The position numbers and the translations under genes are program-made. The notes beneath the pieces were generated by a model. It was not told the origin of the DNA and did not search any database. It saw only the letters and a program-made list of their open reading frames with translations. From contig JAFGNZ010000180.1 in assembly GCA_016926755.1 (NCBI GenBank), positions 1-39,632 of the forward strand: DNA of 39,632 nt, given 5' to 3'. Of this stretch, positions 7,909 to 15,534 are shown piece after piece. The stretch is from Myxococcaceae bacterium (GTDB lineage Bacteria; Myxococcota; Myxococcia; Myxococcales; Myxococcaceae). Position 1 is the first letter of the stretch; every line of letters starts with the position of its first letter.

Positions 7909-9678
7909 ATGACGCCCGCTCCTGGATGGATGGTCCTCGTGCTGCTCTTCGCCGCGGCTCCGGCCCTGGGAGGCTCGCCCGAGGTGCAGCTGTGCCTGCA
8001 GCACCTCAAGCCCAGCGAGCGCGAGCGGGCCGAGAAGCGGATGGGCCCGCTGGAGCAGCTGCCGCTCTACCGGGTGCAGCTGGAGGTGGAGCCGACGAGG
8101 CGCGAGGTGAAGGGCCGGGTACAGGTGGAGGTGTTCGCGAAGAAGCGGAAGATCTCCGAGCTGTTCCTGCGCCTGACGCCGAACGCCTCCGGCACGAAGG
8201 TGAAGCTCTCGGAGGCGACGCTCGATGGCAAGCCGGTGACGCTGGAGCGGCCGGAGCCGACGCTGTTCCGGCTGCCGGTGGAGCCGCCCTTGGAGCCCGG
8301 AGCGGTGGCGAAGCTGGAGGTGATGCTCCAGGCGAGCGTGCCTCGCGGGAAGGCCAACGCGGGCTCGCTGCTGGGGGCGCTCGGCGCCTCGGGGCCGCCG
8401 GGGGACTATGGGGCGTTCGCGGCCTCGCCGGACTTCCTGAGCCTGGTGGGGATCGTCCCGATGATGTCGCCGCTGAGCGCGGATGGGAGGCCCTGGGCGG
8501 GGCCCTCGGGGATCGGCGATCTGGCGCTCTACGAGCCCTCCAACGTGCTCGCCAGCATCACCGTCCCGCACGGCTGGCAGGTGCACGCCACGGGCGTGGC
8601 GCTGGGCGAGGTGCCGGAGAAGAGCCGCGGGGTGCGCTTCAGCTTCGCCGCGGCGCTGGTGCGCGACTTCCCGGTCTTCGTCTCCCGGGGCTACGAGAGC
8701 TCCTCGAAGACGGTGAACGGCGTCACGGTGGAGAGCTTCTACGCCGCGCGGGACGCGGCGGTGGGCCAGCGCGTGCTGCAGTACACCGCCTCCGCGCTCG
8801 AGGAGTTCGAGCCGCGGCTGGGGACGCTGCCGTACAGGCACTTCCGGGTGGTGGAGGCCCCGCTCTCCGACGGGGCCGGCGGCATGGAGTTCCAGGGGCT
8901 CATCACGGTGGGCACCTCGCTGTACCGAGGCGTGGCGGACCCCAACAGCATCCTCTCGGGCGTCCAGGGCATGGAGATGTTCGAGGCGATGATGAAGGAG
9001 CTGTCCGCGCTGGGCGGGGGAGCGACGGGCGGGGTGAATCCGTTCGCCCACATCGCGAAGTCGATCGAGCGCACGCTGGAGTTCACCGTGGCGCACGAGG
9101 TGGGGCACCAGTACTTCGCCGGGCTGGTGGGCACGGATCCCATCAAGGATCCGGTGGCGGACGAGGCGCTCACCCAATACGCCTCGGTGCTGTACTTCGA
9201 GTGGGCGCACGGGACGGCCGCGGCGGAGTCCCTGCGGCAGGAGACGCTCGTGGCCGCCTACCACATGTACCGGCTGACGGGCGGGGAGGACGGGCCGGCG
9301 CACCGGCCCACCGAGGAGTTCGGCAGCTCCATGGAGTACGGCGCCATCGTCTACGGCAAGGCGCCGCTGATGTACCACGCCGCGCGCAAGCTGGTGGGGG
9401 ACGAGGCGTTCCTCCGGGCCCTGCGCTCGTACGTGGACACCTACCGCTACCAGTGGGCGTGCGCGGACTGCTTCCGAAAGGAGCTGGTCAAGGCGAGCCC
9501 CCCGCACGCGGGCGCGCTGGAGCGCCTCCAGCACCGCTGGTGGAGGGAGGCGAAGGGGGACGAGGACCTGGGCGCCCCAGGCATCGAGGCGCTCCTGGGC
9601 GGGAGCCTGGGGGACATGAAGCTCGACCCGGAGACGATGAAGCTGCTCCAGGACATGCTGGGCCCGACGGGGAAGTAG
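7909..9678 (+). CDS. Secreted M1-family (aminopeptidase N-like) zinc metallopeptidase
   Basis: A 589-residue gluzincin peptidase. Residues 1-22 form a signal peptide ([18 protein letters not shown]). The N-terminal beta-sandwich domain, about 45-250, is typical of M1 enzymes. The exopeptidase signature appears as GGMEFQ, where most M1 aminopeptidases have GxMEN, so the Asn is replaced. The zinc site is complete: H396-E-x-x-H400 and Glu419 after an 18-residue gap. A Tyr suited to transition-state binding lies in the later [11 protein letters not shown] segment. There is no large C-terminal ARM domain, so it is shorter than PepN (about 870). It would act outside the cytoplasm on peptides, fitting a predatory lifestyle. 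The altered GxMEN motif could change substrate selection. Confidence 0.9.
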   Translation: MTPAPGWMVLVLLFAAAPALGGSPEVQLCLQHLKPSERERAEKRMGPLEQLPLYRVQLEVEPTRREVKGRVQVEVFAKKRKISELFLRLTPNASGTKVKLSEATLDGKPVTLERPEPTLFRLPVEPPLEPGAVAKLEVMLQASVPRGKANAGSLLGALGASGPPGDYGAFAASPDFLSLVGIVPMMSPLSADGRPWAGPSGIGDLALYEPSNVLASITVPHGWQVHATGVALGEVPEKSRGVRFSFAAALVRDFPVFVSRGYESSSKTVNGVTVESFYAARDAAVGQRVLQYTASALEEFEPRLGTLPYRHFRVVEAPLSDGAGGMEFQGLITVGTSLYRGVADPNSILSGVQGMEMFEAMMKELSALGGGATGGVNPFAHIAKSIERTLEFTVAHEVGHQYFAGLVGTDPIKDPVADEALTQYASVLYFEWAHGTAAAESLRQETLVAAYHMYRLTGGEDGPAHRPTEEFGSSMEYGAIVYGKAPLMYHAARKLVGDEAFLRALRSYVDTYRYQWACADCFRKELVKASPPHAGALERLQHRWWREAKGDEDLGAPGIEALLGGSLGDMKLDPETMKLLQDMLGPTGK

Positions 9679-9693
9679 GCCCGCCGGCCCGGC

Positions 9694-11268
9694 TCAGTCG
9701 AACAGCGCCTTGACGAACTCGCGGGGCTCGAAGCGGCGCAGGTCGGCGATCTTCTCGCCGACGCCCACCCACAGCACCGGGATCTTCAGCTCGTCGCAGA
9801 TGCCGATGATGACGCCGCCCTTGGCGGTGCCGTCCAGCTTGGTGAGCGCGATGCCGGTGACGCCCACCGCCTCCTGGAACTGCTTGGCCTGCTGGATGGC
9901 GTTCTGACCATTGGTGGAGTCGAGCACCAGCAGCACCTCGTGGGGGGCGCCCTGCAGCGCCTTGCCCATCACGCGGTGGACCTTCTTGAGCTCCTCCATC
10001 AGGGGCGCCTGGGTGTGGAGCCGGCCCGCGGTGTCCGCGATGACGACGTCCGCCCCCGTCTCCCGCGCCTGCTTCACCGCCTCGAAGACGACCGCGCCCG
10101 GATCCGAGCCGTCCGCGCCCTTGACCAGCTGGGCCTTGGCGCGCTCGGCCCACACGTCGAGCTGCTCGGTGGCGGCGGCGCGGAAGGTGTCTCCCGCGGC
10201 CAGCACCACCTTCTTCCCCGCGCCGGTGAGCTGCGCGGCCAGCTTGCCGATGGTCGTCGTCTTCCCCGCGCCGTTGACGCCCACCACCATCACCACGTGC
10301 GGCGGCCCGCCGCCCTCCAGCGTGCGCGGCACGGGCAGGTTGACGATGCGCGCCACCTCCTCGCGGATGAGGGCCTTCATGCGCTCGGGGTTGCTCAGCT
10401 CGTTGCGCTTGAGCTTCTCGCGCGCTACCTCCACCAGGCTGGAGGCGGTGCGCACGCCGATGTCCGCGGTGAAGAGGATCTCCTCCAGCTCCGCCAGCAC
10501 GGACTCGTCCACCTGGCGGTTCTGGCCGAAGAGGCCGTTGAGGCGGGCCATGAAGCCCTGGCTCTTCGTCTTGTCCAGGCCCTGGGCCAGCGTCCTGCCC
10601 GCCTCGGCCCGCAGCTTCGCGCGCTCGGCCTCCTGCGCCGCCAGCCGGGCCGCCTCCGCCTCCGCGGCCTCGCGCGCCTTCTGCTCCGCCAGCAGCCGCT
10701 CGGCCTCCTCGCGCTCCCGCCGCTTGCGCTCCCGGGCCTCGTCCTCGGCGGCCTTCTTGGCGCGGTACTCGGCGCGCTTCTCCTCCTCCTCCTTCTCCTT
10801 GAGGGCGCGGGCCTCGGCCTCCAGGCGGTCGCGCGCGGCGTCGTCGGTAGCCTCCCTGGCCGCTCGGGCGGCCTCCTCGCGCTGGCGGGCCAGCTCCTCG
10901 GCGCGGGCGTGGGCTTGCTCGGCCTCCCGCTGCCTGGCCAGCTCCGCCTCCGTCTTCGGCAGCTCCACCCGGAGCACGGGGGCCTCCGCCGGGAGCTGCT
11001 TCTCGGCTTCGGCCGGCACCGGCTTGGCGGGCTTCTCGGGCGCGCGGGGCGGCTTGCGGAGCATCTTTCGCAGCGCCAGCAGCATCAGCAGCACGAAGAG
11101 GGCGATCACCCCGTAGCCCACCAGCTCGGACACGGGGCTGGCCTGGGGGGCCGGCGCTCCCGTCTCGGTGCCCGGGCGGGTTCCAGGCGTCACGTCCGGT
11201 GGGGGAGGCACGGGAGCGGGGGCTGGGACCTGCGCAGCGAGGACGTCCAGGAGTGTCGGAGTCTTCAT
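9694..11268 (-). CDS. ftsY: Signal recognition particle receptor FtsY with N-terminal anchor and long charged arm
   Basis: A 524-residue protein; start at ATG 11268, the first Met of a continuous product. The last 290 residues are the NG GTPase domain: N domain from about 235 ([18 protein letters not shown]), P-loop GVNGAGKT (330-337), DTAGRLH, and [10 protein letters not shown] near the C-terminus. FtsY docks SRP-bound ribosomes to the SecYEG translocon by paired GTP hydrolysis with Ffh. Unlike E. coli FtsY, the N-terminus carries a true transmembrane helix (about 48-66, [19 protein letters not shown]). A roughly 150-residue Ala/Glu/Arg/Lys coiled-coil arm follows. Such a membrane-anchored acidic form is known from other deltaproteobacteria. 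It converges with the M1 peptidase gene and diverges from a lipoprotein gene. Confidence 0.95.
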   Translation of the reverse strand: MKTPTLLDVLAAQVPAPAPVPPPPDVTPGTRPGTETGAPAPQASPVSELVGYGVIALFVLLMLLALRKMLRKPPRAPEKPAKPVPAEAEKQLPAEAPVLRVELPKTEAELARQREAEQAHARAEELARQREEAARAAREATDDAARDRLEAEARALKEKEEEEKRAEYRAKKAAEDEARERKRREREEAERLLAEQKAREAAEAEAARLAAQEAERAKLRAEAGRTLAQGLDKTKSQGFMARLNGLFGQNRQVDESVLAELEEILFTADIGVRTASSLVEVAREKLKRNELSNPERMKALIREEVARIVNLPVPRTLEGGGPPHVVMVVGVNGAGKTTTIGKLAAQLTGAGKKVVLAAGDTFRAAATEQLDVWAERAKAQLVKGADGSDPGAVVFEAVKQARETGADVVIADTAGRLHTQAPLMEELKKVHRVMGKALQGAPHEVLLVLDSTNGQNAIQQAKQFQEAVGVTGIALTKLDGTAKGGVIIGICDELKIPVLWVGVGEKIADLRRFEPREFVKALFD

Positions 11269-11334
11269 GGGGCGTCCGCTTATAACAATACGCAGTTGGA
11301 TGCAGCGCCCGTGGGCCGGTAAAAGCTCTCCACC

Positions 11335-11886
11335 ATGCGCCTCCTGCCCCTCTCCGTCCTGCTCCCCACGGCCCTGCTCTGCGCCTGCATCGTCGAGGCC
11401 CCGGGGGGCGCCACCGAGGCCGAGCGGCGCCAGGCGACGGTGACGCAGGTGCCGCCGCTGGCGCTGAAGAACGGCGCCAACCTGGGCGGGAAGGTGGAAA
11501 TGCTCGGCGCCACGGTGCAGCCGGGCAGGGTGGTGCCCGGCGAGCCGGCCCGGATCACCGTCTTCTTCAAGGTGCTCCAGCCCATCCAGGAGGACTACAT
11601 GGTCTTCGTCCACGTGGAGGAGCCCGAGGGGCGGATGGCGCGGATGAACCTGGACCACAAGCCGGCCCAGGGGCTCTACCCCACCACGCAGTGGAAGCCG
11701 GGCGAGACGGTGAAGGACGAGTTCGCCCTCTACCTGCCGCCGGGTGTCTCCGCGCGCGCCGTCGACCTGTGGATCGGCCTGTGGGATCCGCGTACGGACG
11801 CGCGCATGCCGCTCACCAACCCGGACGCGGTGCGCCACGACGGGCGGCACCGCATCATGCTGGCGCAGGTGCCCGTGGCGCAGTGA
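11335..11886 (+). CDS. Putative lipoprotein with Ig-like beta domain
   Basis: A 183-residue protein beginning with a lipoprotein signal (MRLLPLSVLLPTALLCAC, lipid Cys18). The mature part forms one beta domain of about 130 residues: PGRVVPGEPARITVFFKVLQP, DYMVFVHVEEPEGRMAR and KPGETVKDEFALYLPPGV. This pattern is seen in proteins that follow glycosyltransferase-like or cell-surface Ig domains (strand, PGE turn, WxxGLWDP). It ends 4 nt before the T-run side of the RNase P RNA gene, transcribed the other way. It diverges from ftsY with 66 nt between starts. Function unknown. Confidence 0.8.
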   Translation: MRLLPLSVLLPTALLCACIVEAPGGATEAERRQATVTQVPPLALKNGANLGGKVEMLGATVQPGRVVPGEPARITVFFKVLQPIQEDYMVFVHVEEPEGRMARMNLDHKPAQGLYPTTQWKPGETVKDEFALYLPPGVSARAVDLWIGLWDPRTDARMPLTNPDAVRHDGRHRIMLAQVPVAQ

Positions 11887-11890
11887 AGGG

Positions 11891-12297
<407 letters not shown>

Positions 12298-12340
12298 CCT
12301 CATACAACAGGTAGGCGCCCGGAGGCACTCCATCCGTCTC

Positions 12341-12366
12341 AGAGCCGCTCGTCAGAGCCGCTCATC
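12341..12366. repeat. 13-bp tandem duplication across the end of the RNase HI-like gene
   Basis: AGAGCCGCTCGTC (12341-12353) is followed at once by AGAGCCGCTCATC (12354-12366), differing at one base. One copy encodes the last residues of the RNase HI-like protein; the other lies across and beyond its stop. It looks like a slippage duplication. Confidence 0.75.
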
Positions 12367-12960
12367 GATGGCGCGGTTGCTCATCTCGTCCGCGGCGGCG
12401 TTCATCTCACGGGGCACGTGGACGAGCTTCACGCGGGAGAAGTCATTGAGCAGCTTCACCGCCTCCTCATAGAGGGGGCGCAGGGAGGGGCTCTTCACCT
12501 GGTAGCGCCCGCCGAGCTGGCGGATGAGCAGCTCGCTGTCGGCGAAGACCTCGATCTCCTTGGCGCCCAGGGCCTTGGCGTGCTTGAGCCCGAGCAGCAG
12601 CCCCATGTACTCGGCGTAGTTGTTCGTCTGGTGGCCCAGGTACTTGCCGAGCCGCGCCACCACCTGGCCGCCGGGCTCGATCAGCACCGCGCCCGCGCCG
12701 CTGGGGCCGGGGTTGCCGCGCGCCGCCCCGTCCGAGTACAGCCGCAGGCGGGGGACGGAGCCACGGAGCTCTTGGGCGGAGGCGGCCGCCGCGGCCCGCG
12801 GCCGGGACCCCGCCGAGCTGCCTGACAGGCGCTCGGCGGCCTCCTCCAGGAGCTGCCCCAGCCGCTCGCGGGTGAGCCCGCGGAAGGCCCGCACCGTCGC
12901 CGTCAGCGGCTCCTCGCGAGCGATGTGCCGGAGGATGTCGGCCTCGGTCGGCGTCGGCAT
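12352..12960 (-). CDS. RNase HI family protein with helical N-terminal extension
   Basis: A 202-residue protein. The RNase H fold spans about 70-200 and keeps the acidic catalytic set: Asp in LYSDGAARGNPG, Glu in NNYAEY, Asp in VFADSELLI and Asp in NAAADEMSN. It would cut the RNA strand of RNA-DNA hybrids in the cytoplasm, and belongs to the short 'RVT_3' branch of RNase HI enzymes. Residues 1-55 are a predicted helical extension (TEADILRHIAREEPLTATVRAF) joined by an Ala/Ser-rich linker, with no hybrid-binding domain pattern I can see. It lies 21 nt downstream of the zinc-ribbon gene, so they are probably one operon, and just upstream of rnpB on the same strand. Confidence 0.88.
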   Translation of the reverse strand: MPTPTEADILRHIAREEPLTATVRAFRGLTRERLGQLLEEAAERLSGSSAGSRPRAAAAASAQELRGSVPRLRLYSDGAARGNPGPSGAGAVLIEPGGQVVARLGKYLGHQTNNYAEYMGLLLGLKHAKALGAKEIEVFADSELLIRQLGGRYQVKSPSLRPLYEEAVKLLNDFSRVKLVHVPREMNAAADEMSNRAIDERL

Positions 12961-12981
12961 GGGGCGGAGCCCGGTGAGGGG

Positions 12982-13710
12982 CTATTTCGCGTCTGCAGGG
13001 TCGGCGAGCGCCTCCACCGCATAGATGATGCGGTGGCACGAGGGGCACACGTCGGTTCCCAGCGAGGTGCGCAGCTGGTTGTAGAGCTGGGGCGGCACGT
13101 TCATGTTGCAGCCCTGGCAGGTGCCAGCCACCACGCCCACCAGCGCGGGCAGCTTCTTCTTGCGCACCGTCTCGTAGCGGCGCAGCAGGGTGGCGTCCAC
13201 CTTGGCGGCCACGCCGGAGCGCTGGCCCTCGAGCTGCTTCACCTGGCTCTCGGCCTCGGCCAGCTTCGCGCGCAGCTCGCTCATGCGCGAGCCGAGCTGC
13301 TGCTGCCGGGCGGAGAACTCCGCCTCCTTGCCCTTCACGGTCTCGCGCGCGGTGGCCAGCGTCTTGGTGAGCTCCACCAGCTCGTCGGCCATGGTGAGGT
13401 TCGCCTTCTTGGCGATGTCGATCTCACGGGCCAGCGCGGAGTACTCGCGCGTGGAGCGCTGCTCAGCCAGCCGCGCCTCCCACTTCTTCACCTTGTCCTT
13501 CTCATCGGCGATGTTCTGCTCGAGTTGGAGCTTCTGCCGCTCGATGTCCGCGACGCGGTTGCGCTCGGCCTCGATTGCGCTCCGCGCCGCGCCCAGCTCG
13601 CGCTCCAACTCGGCAATCTGCCGGGGGTGGACGTCCGCGGCCTTGCGCAGCGTGGCGGCTTCCATGTCCACCTTCTGCAGCTCCGCCAGGGCCTTCAATT
13701 TCTCCCGCAA
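12982..13710 (-). CDS. Coiled-coil protein with C-terminal C4 zinc ribbon (DUF164-type)
   Basis: A 242-residue protein. About 180 residues of heptad-rich coiled coil are followed by a zinc ribbon with two CxxC pairs (CQGC, 22 residues, CPSC). This is the C4-type zinc-ribbon/CT398 family, soluble proteins of uncertain role linked to nucleic-acid or flagellar-type machinery. Start: I chose TTG at 13710. It is preceded by GGGAGG at good spacing and it restores the usual family N-terminus (REKLKALAELQKVD). The first in-frame ATG, at 13665, would remove 15 conserved-looking residues. It is probably co-transcribed with the RNase HI-like gene. Function not assigned. Confidence 0.85.
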   Translation of the reverse strand: MREKLKALAELQKVDMEAATLRKAADVHPRQIAELERELGAARSAIEAERNRVADIERQKLQLEQNIADEKDKVKKWEARLAEQRSTREYSALAREIDIAKKANLTMADELVELTKTLATARETVKGKEAEFSARQQQLGSRMSELRAKLAEAESQVKQLEGQRSGVAAKVDATLLRRYETVRKKKLPALVGVVAGTCQGCNMNVPPQLYNQLRTSLGTDVCPSCHRIIYAVEALADPADAK

Positions 13711-13864
13711 AATTGCTGCCTCCCACGAGGACCACACCGGGTGTGGCCTGCGTCCATCTACCAACAAAATGCATTGGGGTCCAACGCCAGATGATCCCCT
13801 GTCATCTCTCCGGCCGCGCAGGCGGAGTTTGAAACGGCACCTGGGAACCATTAGAGGGGCTGAC

Positions 13865-14659
13865 GTGAACCCCTTCCTGCTCCTCGCCATGCTCGGGCTC
13901 GTCGCGCTCGCGCCCGCCTGCCGCCCTTCCTCGGAGTCGGGCTCCGCACCGCCTGCCACTCCCCCCACCACCCCTCCTCCCTCCTCTATACCCCCACGCG
14001 AGAAGGCCTCGCCGGGCGGGCGGGGGATCATCGAAGGCGTGGTGCGGCTGGCCGGCACTCCCCCCCCACCCGCGCTCCTGGACACCAGCCCCTCCGTGGC
14101 CTCGGCCTGTGGCGAGCAGGTGCCGGAGCGCTCGCTCACCGTGGGAGAGGGGGGCGCGCTGGCGCATGTGGTGGTGTCGCTCGCCGAGGGCGCCGCGCTG
14201 CCGGCCGAAGGCATCACCCCTCCGGCCGCCGTCCTGGACCAGAAGAAGTGCTCCTATGATCCGCCCGCGCTCGCCGCCCGCGCGGGCACCACGCTGGAGG
14301 TGCGCAACTCGGACCCCGTCATGCACAATGTGCGCGCCGTGGCGGGGGCCCAGTCCGTCTTCAATGTCGCCATGCCGCTGGAGGGCATGAGCCTGCGCAA
14401 GCCCCTGCCCGCCACCCCGGGCACCCTCCAGGTGAAGTGCGACGTCCACCCCTGGATGCGCGCGGTCGTTCGCACCTTCGACCACCCCTACTTCACCACC
14501 ACGGACACGCAGGGCCGGTTCCGGCTGGAGGTTCCCGAGGGGAGCCACACGCTCGTACTCTGGCACCCGCGGCTCCCCGAGGCCTCTCGGCCCGTCACCG
14601 TGAAGACGGGGGAGACCGTTCGCCTGGAGCAGTCCTGGGAGGTGGGCGCCCTGCGCTGA
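13865..14659 (+). CDS. Lipoprotein with cupredoxin-like and carboxypeptidase-regulatory-like domains
   Basis: A 264-residue protein starting at GTG 13865 (AGAGGGG upstream), which opens a lipoprotein signal (NPFLLLAMLGLVALAPAC, lipid Cys19). After a Pro/Ser-rich spacer, one beta domain (about 55-215) contains MHNV and, about 45 residues later, KCDVHPWM. These supply His, Cys, His and Met as in type-1 copper sites, though C-x2-H-x2-M is tighter than in plastocyanin. A last strand-rich segment (TDTQGRFRLEVPEGSHTLVLWHP) is like the carboxypeptidase regulatory domain. Such proteins often act as periplasmic or surface electron carriers or copper binders. Copper binding is inferred from the ligands only. 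It diverges from the zinc-ribbon gene. Confidence 0.8.
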   Translation: MNPFLLLAMLGLVALAPACRPSSESGSAPPATPPTTPPPSSIPPREKASPGGRGIIEGVVRLAGTPPPPALLDTSPSVASACGEQVPERSLTVGEGGALAHVVVSLAEGAALPAEGITPPAAVLDQKKCSYDPPALAARAGTTLEVRNSDPVMHNVRAVAGAQSVFNVAMPLEGMSLRKPLPATPGTLQVKCDVHPWMRAVVRTFDHPYFTTTDTQGRFRLEVPEGSHTLVLWHPRLPEASRPVTVKTGETVRLEQSWEVGALR

Positions 14660-14674
14660 GCCAGTGGGTCAGAA

Positions 14675-14692
14675 GAGACACACGGCTGTCTC
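14675..14692. terminator. Perfect GAGACA/TGTCTC hairpin after the cupredoxin-like gene
   Basis: GAGACA (14675-14680), loop CACGGC, TGTCTC (14687-14692). It lies 16 nt past the stop at 14659 but has no T-tract on the plus strand, so terminator activity is doubtful. A further TGTCTCAA at 14718-14725 repeats the right arm exactly 31 bp downstream, so the element could instead be a protein-binding site. Confidence 0.35.
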
Positions 14693-14728
14693 AATCAGGC
14701 ACAGTAATCCCGGACTATGTCTCAAAGC

Positions 14729-14748
14729 GGGACGGGGGGTGGGGAGGG
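14729..14748 (+). other. G-quadruplex motif upstream of the small-protein gene
   Basis: Four G-runs of three or more (GGG-AC-GGGGGG-T-GGGG-A-GGG) lie in 20 bases on the plus strand, with loops of 2, 1 and 1 nt. This is a strong quadruplex sequence pattern. It sits about 70 bp upstream of the sigma-54 promoter match. Confidence 0.6.
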
Positions 14749-14798
14749 TCGGACAGCAAGGCTCTGAAATGTCAAGAATCCGAGAGCTGGTTCTGTCC

Positions 14799-14815
14799 TT
14801 GGCGAAAAAATTGCT
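14799..14815 (+). promoter_or_regulatory. Sigma-54 (-24/-12) promoter match
   Basis: TTGGCGAAAAAATTGCT matches the sigma-54 consensus TTGGCACGnnnnTTGCW with the invariant GG and GC dinucleotides exactly 10 bp apart. Transcription would start near 14827, 26 nt before the ATG of the 51-residue protein at 14853. Activation would need an enhancer-binding protein. Two TGTCTCAA copies at 14687 and 14718, about -140 and -109, lie where such proteins usually bind. Confidence 0.65.
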
Positions 14816-14852
14816 AGATAGCGGCGTGAATCAACTTGGGAGAGGTGGCCCA

Positions 14853-15008
14853 ATGCAAACCAAGAAGCGAGCACACCCGGGGGCTGACATCCGCGCCAAA
14901 GAGGGCAAGGAGGCTCCACGTCCGGTGGGGATGCAGACCATGGGACCGACGCTGTACGAGCAGCTCCGCCGGGTCCTGGTCGAGCTGAAGCTGGTGTCCG
15001 AGAACTGA
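14853..15008 (+). CDS. 51-residue small protein behind a sigma-54 promoter
   Basis: Start at ATG 14853 with GAGAGGTGG just upstream; an in-frame extension to 14664 crosses the promoter and is unlikely. The product is basic in its first half (MQTKKRAHPGADIRAKEGKE) and ends in an amphipathic helix (LYEQLRRVLVELKLVSEN). There is no signal peptide or cysteine. A strong hairpin lies 18 nt after the stop, making a compact transcription unit of about 220 nt. I recognise no family. The combination of a good ribosome site, helix-forming C-terminus and own promoter supports a real gene, possibly regulated in development or by nitrogen or envelope signals. Confidence 0.6.
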   Translation: MQTKKRAHPGADIRAKEGKEAPRPVGMQTMGPTLYEQLRRVLVELKLVSEN

Positions 15009-15026
15009 ACGGACACCCGTAGGGCG

Positions 15027-15049
15027 GGGCTCCACGGTGCGTGGAGCCC
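15027..15049 (+). terminator. Strong hairpin after the small-protein gene
   Basis: A 9-bp perfect stem GGGCTCCAC/GTGGAGCCC with loop GGTGC. The following bases (TGTGAGTCTGT) are only moderately T-rich, so this is either an intrinsic terminator of modest strength or an mRNA 3' stabiliser. It lies between two converging genes. Confidence 0.5.
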
Positions 15050-15104
15050 TGTGAGTCTGTAAGGAAGTGAGGACTCGCGGGGGGTAGGGGAAGACCCACC
15101 CCGG

Positions 15105-15386
15105 CTAGATGTCCTCTTCCTCTTCGGCCTCGGCGGCCTCGTCGTCGAAGGAGTCGAGATCCTCCTCCTCCTCGGCGGCCTCGGGCTCCTCGGGCTCGAT
15201 CGGCTCGATGACCTTGGGGGTAGCAGCCAGGCGGCCGCGACGTCCCTCGGTTGGCGGCTTGAGGGCCGGGCTCTCCCGCTGATCCGCCCCGCACTTCGGA
15301 CAGAGCGGATCGGGCTTCTTCATGTCATAGAACTTCGTGCTGCACTTGAAGCAGACGTACTTCGTCCCGAGGTCCTTCGCCGGCAT
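15105..15386 (-). CDS. TIGR02300-like zinc-ribbon protein with acidic tail
   Basis: A 93-residue protein starting at ATG 15386 with GAAGGTGGCGAG in front. Residues 1-35 hold a CxxC...CxxC ribbon (YVCFKCSTKFYDMKKPDPLCPKCG). The FYDMxKP core is diagnostic of the TIGR02300 'FYDLN' acid-domain family. The C-terminal 40 residues are almost all Glu, Asp and Ala (EEPEAAEEEEDLDSFDDE), the acidic tail after which the family is named. The role is unknown; zinc binding is likely. It diverges from the AgmX-like gene, with about 150 nt between starts. Confidence 0.85.
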   Translation of the reverse strand: MPAKDLGTKYVCFKCSTKFYDMKKPDPLCPKCGADQRESPALKPPTEGRRGRLAATPKVIEPIEPEEPEAAEEEEDLDSFDDEAAEAEEEEDI

Positions 15387-15534
15387 CTCGCCACCTTCTG
15401 GAAACAAGGAAAGCAGAAACCCAAGGGGCGGCTGCATAGTTGGCCCCAGAGAAGGAGTCAACGGGACGTTTTGCGCTCGCGGACTCTGGAGTAGCATCCC
15501 CCACCCGTTTCCCCAGCGCGCATCGGTCGCTCCC

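Noticed and set aside
7267-9534. 755-residue minus-strand ORF spanning the M1 peptidase and the lipoprotein gene
   Set aside because: Only its last 196 residues (from ATG 7857, with a lipoprotein signal) look real; the rest is antisense to the M1 peptidase's zinc site.
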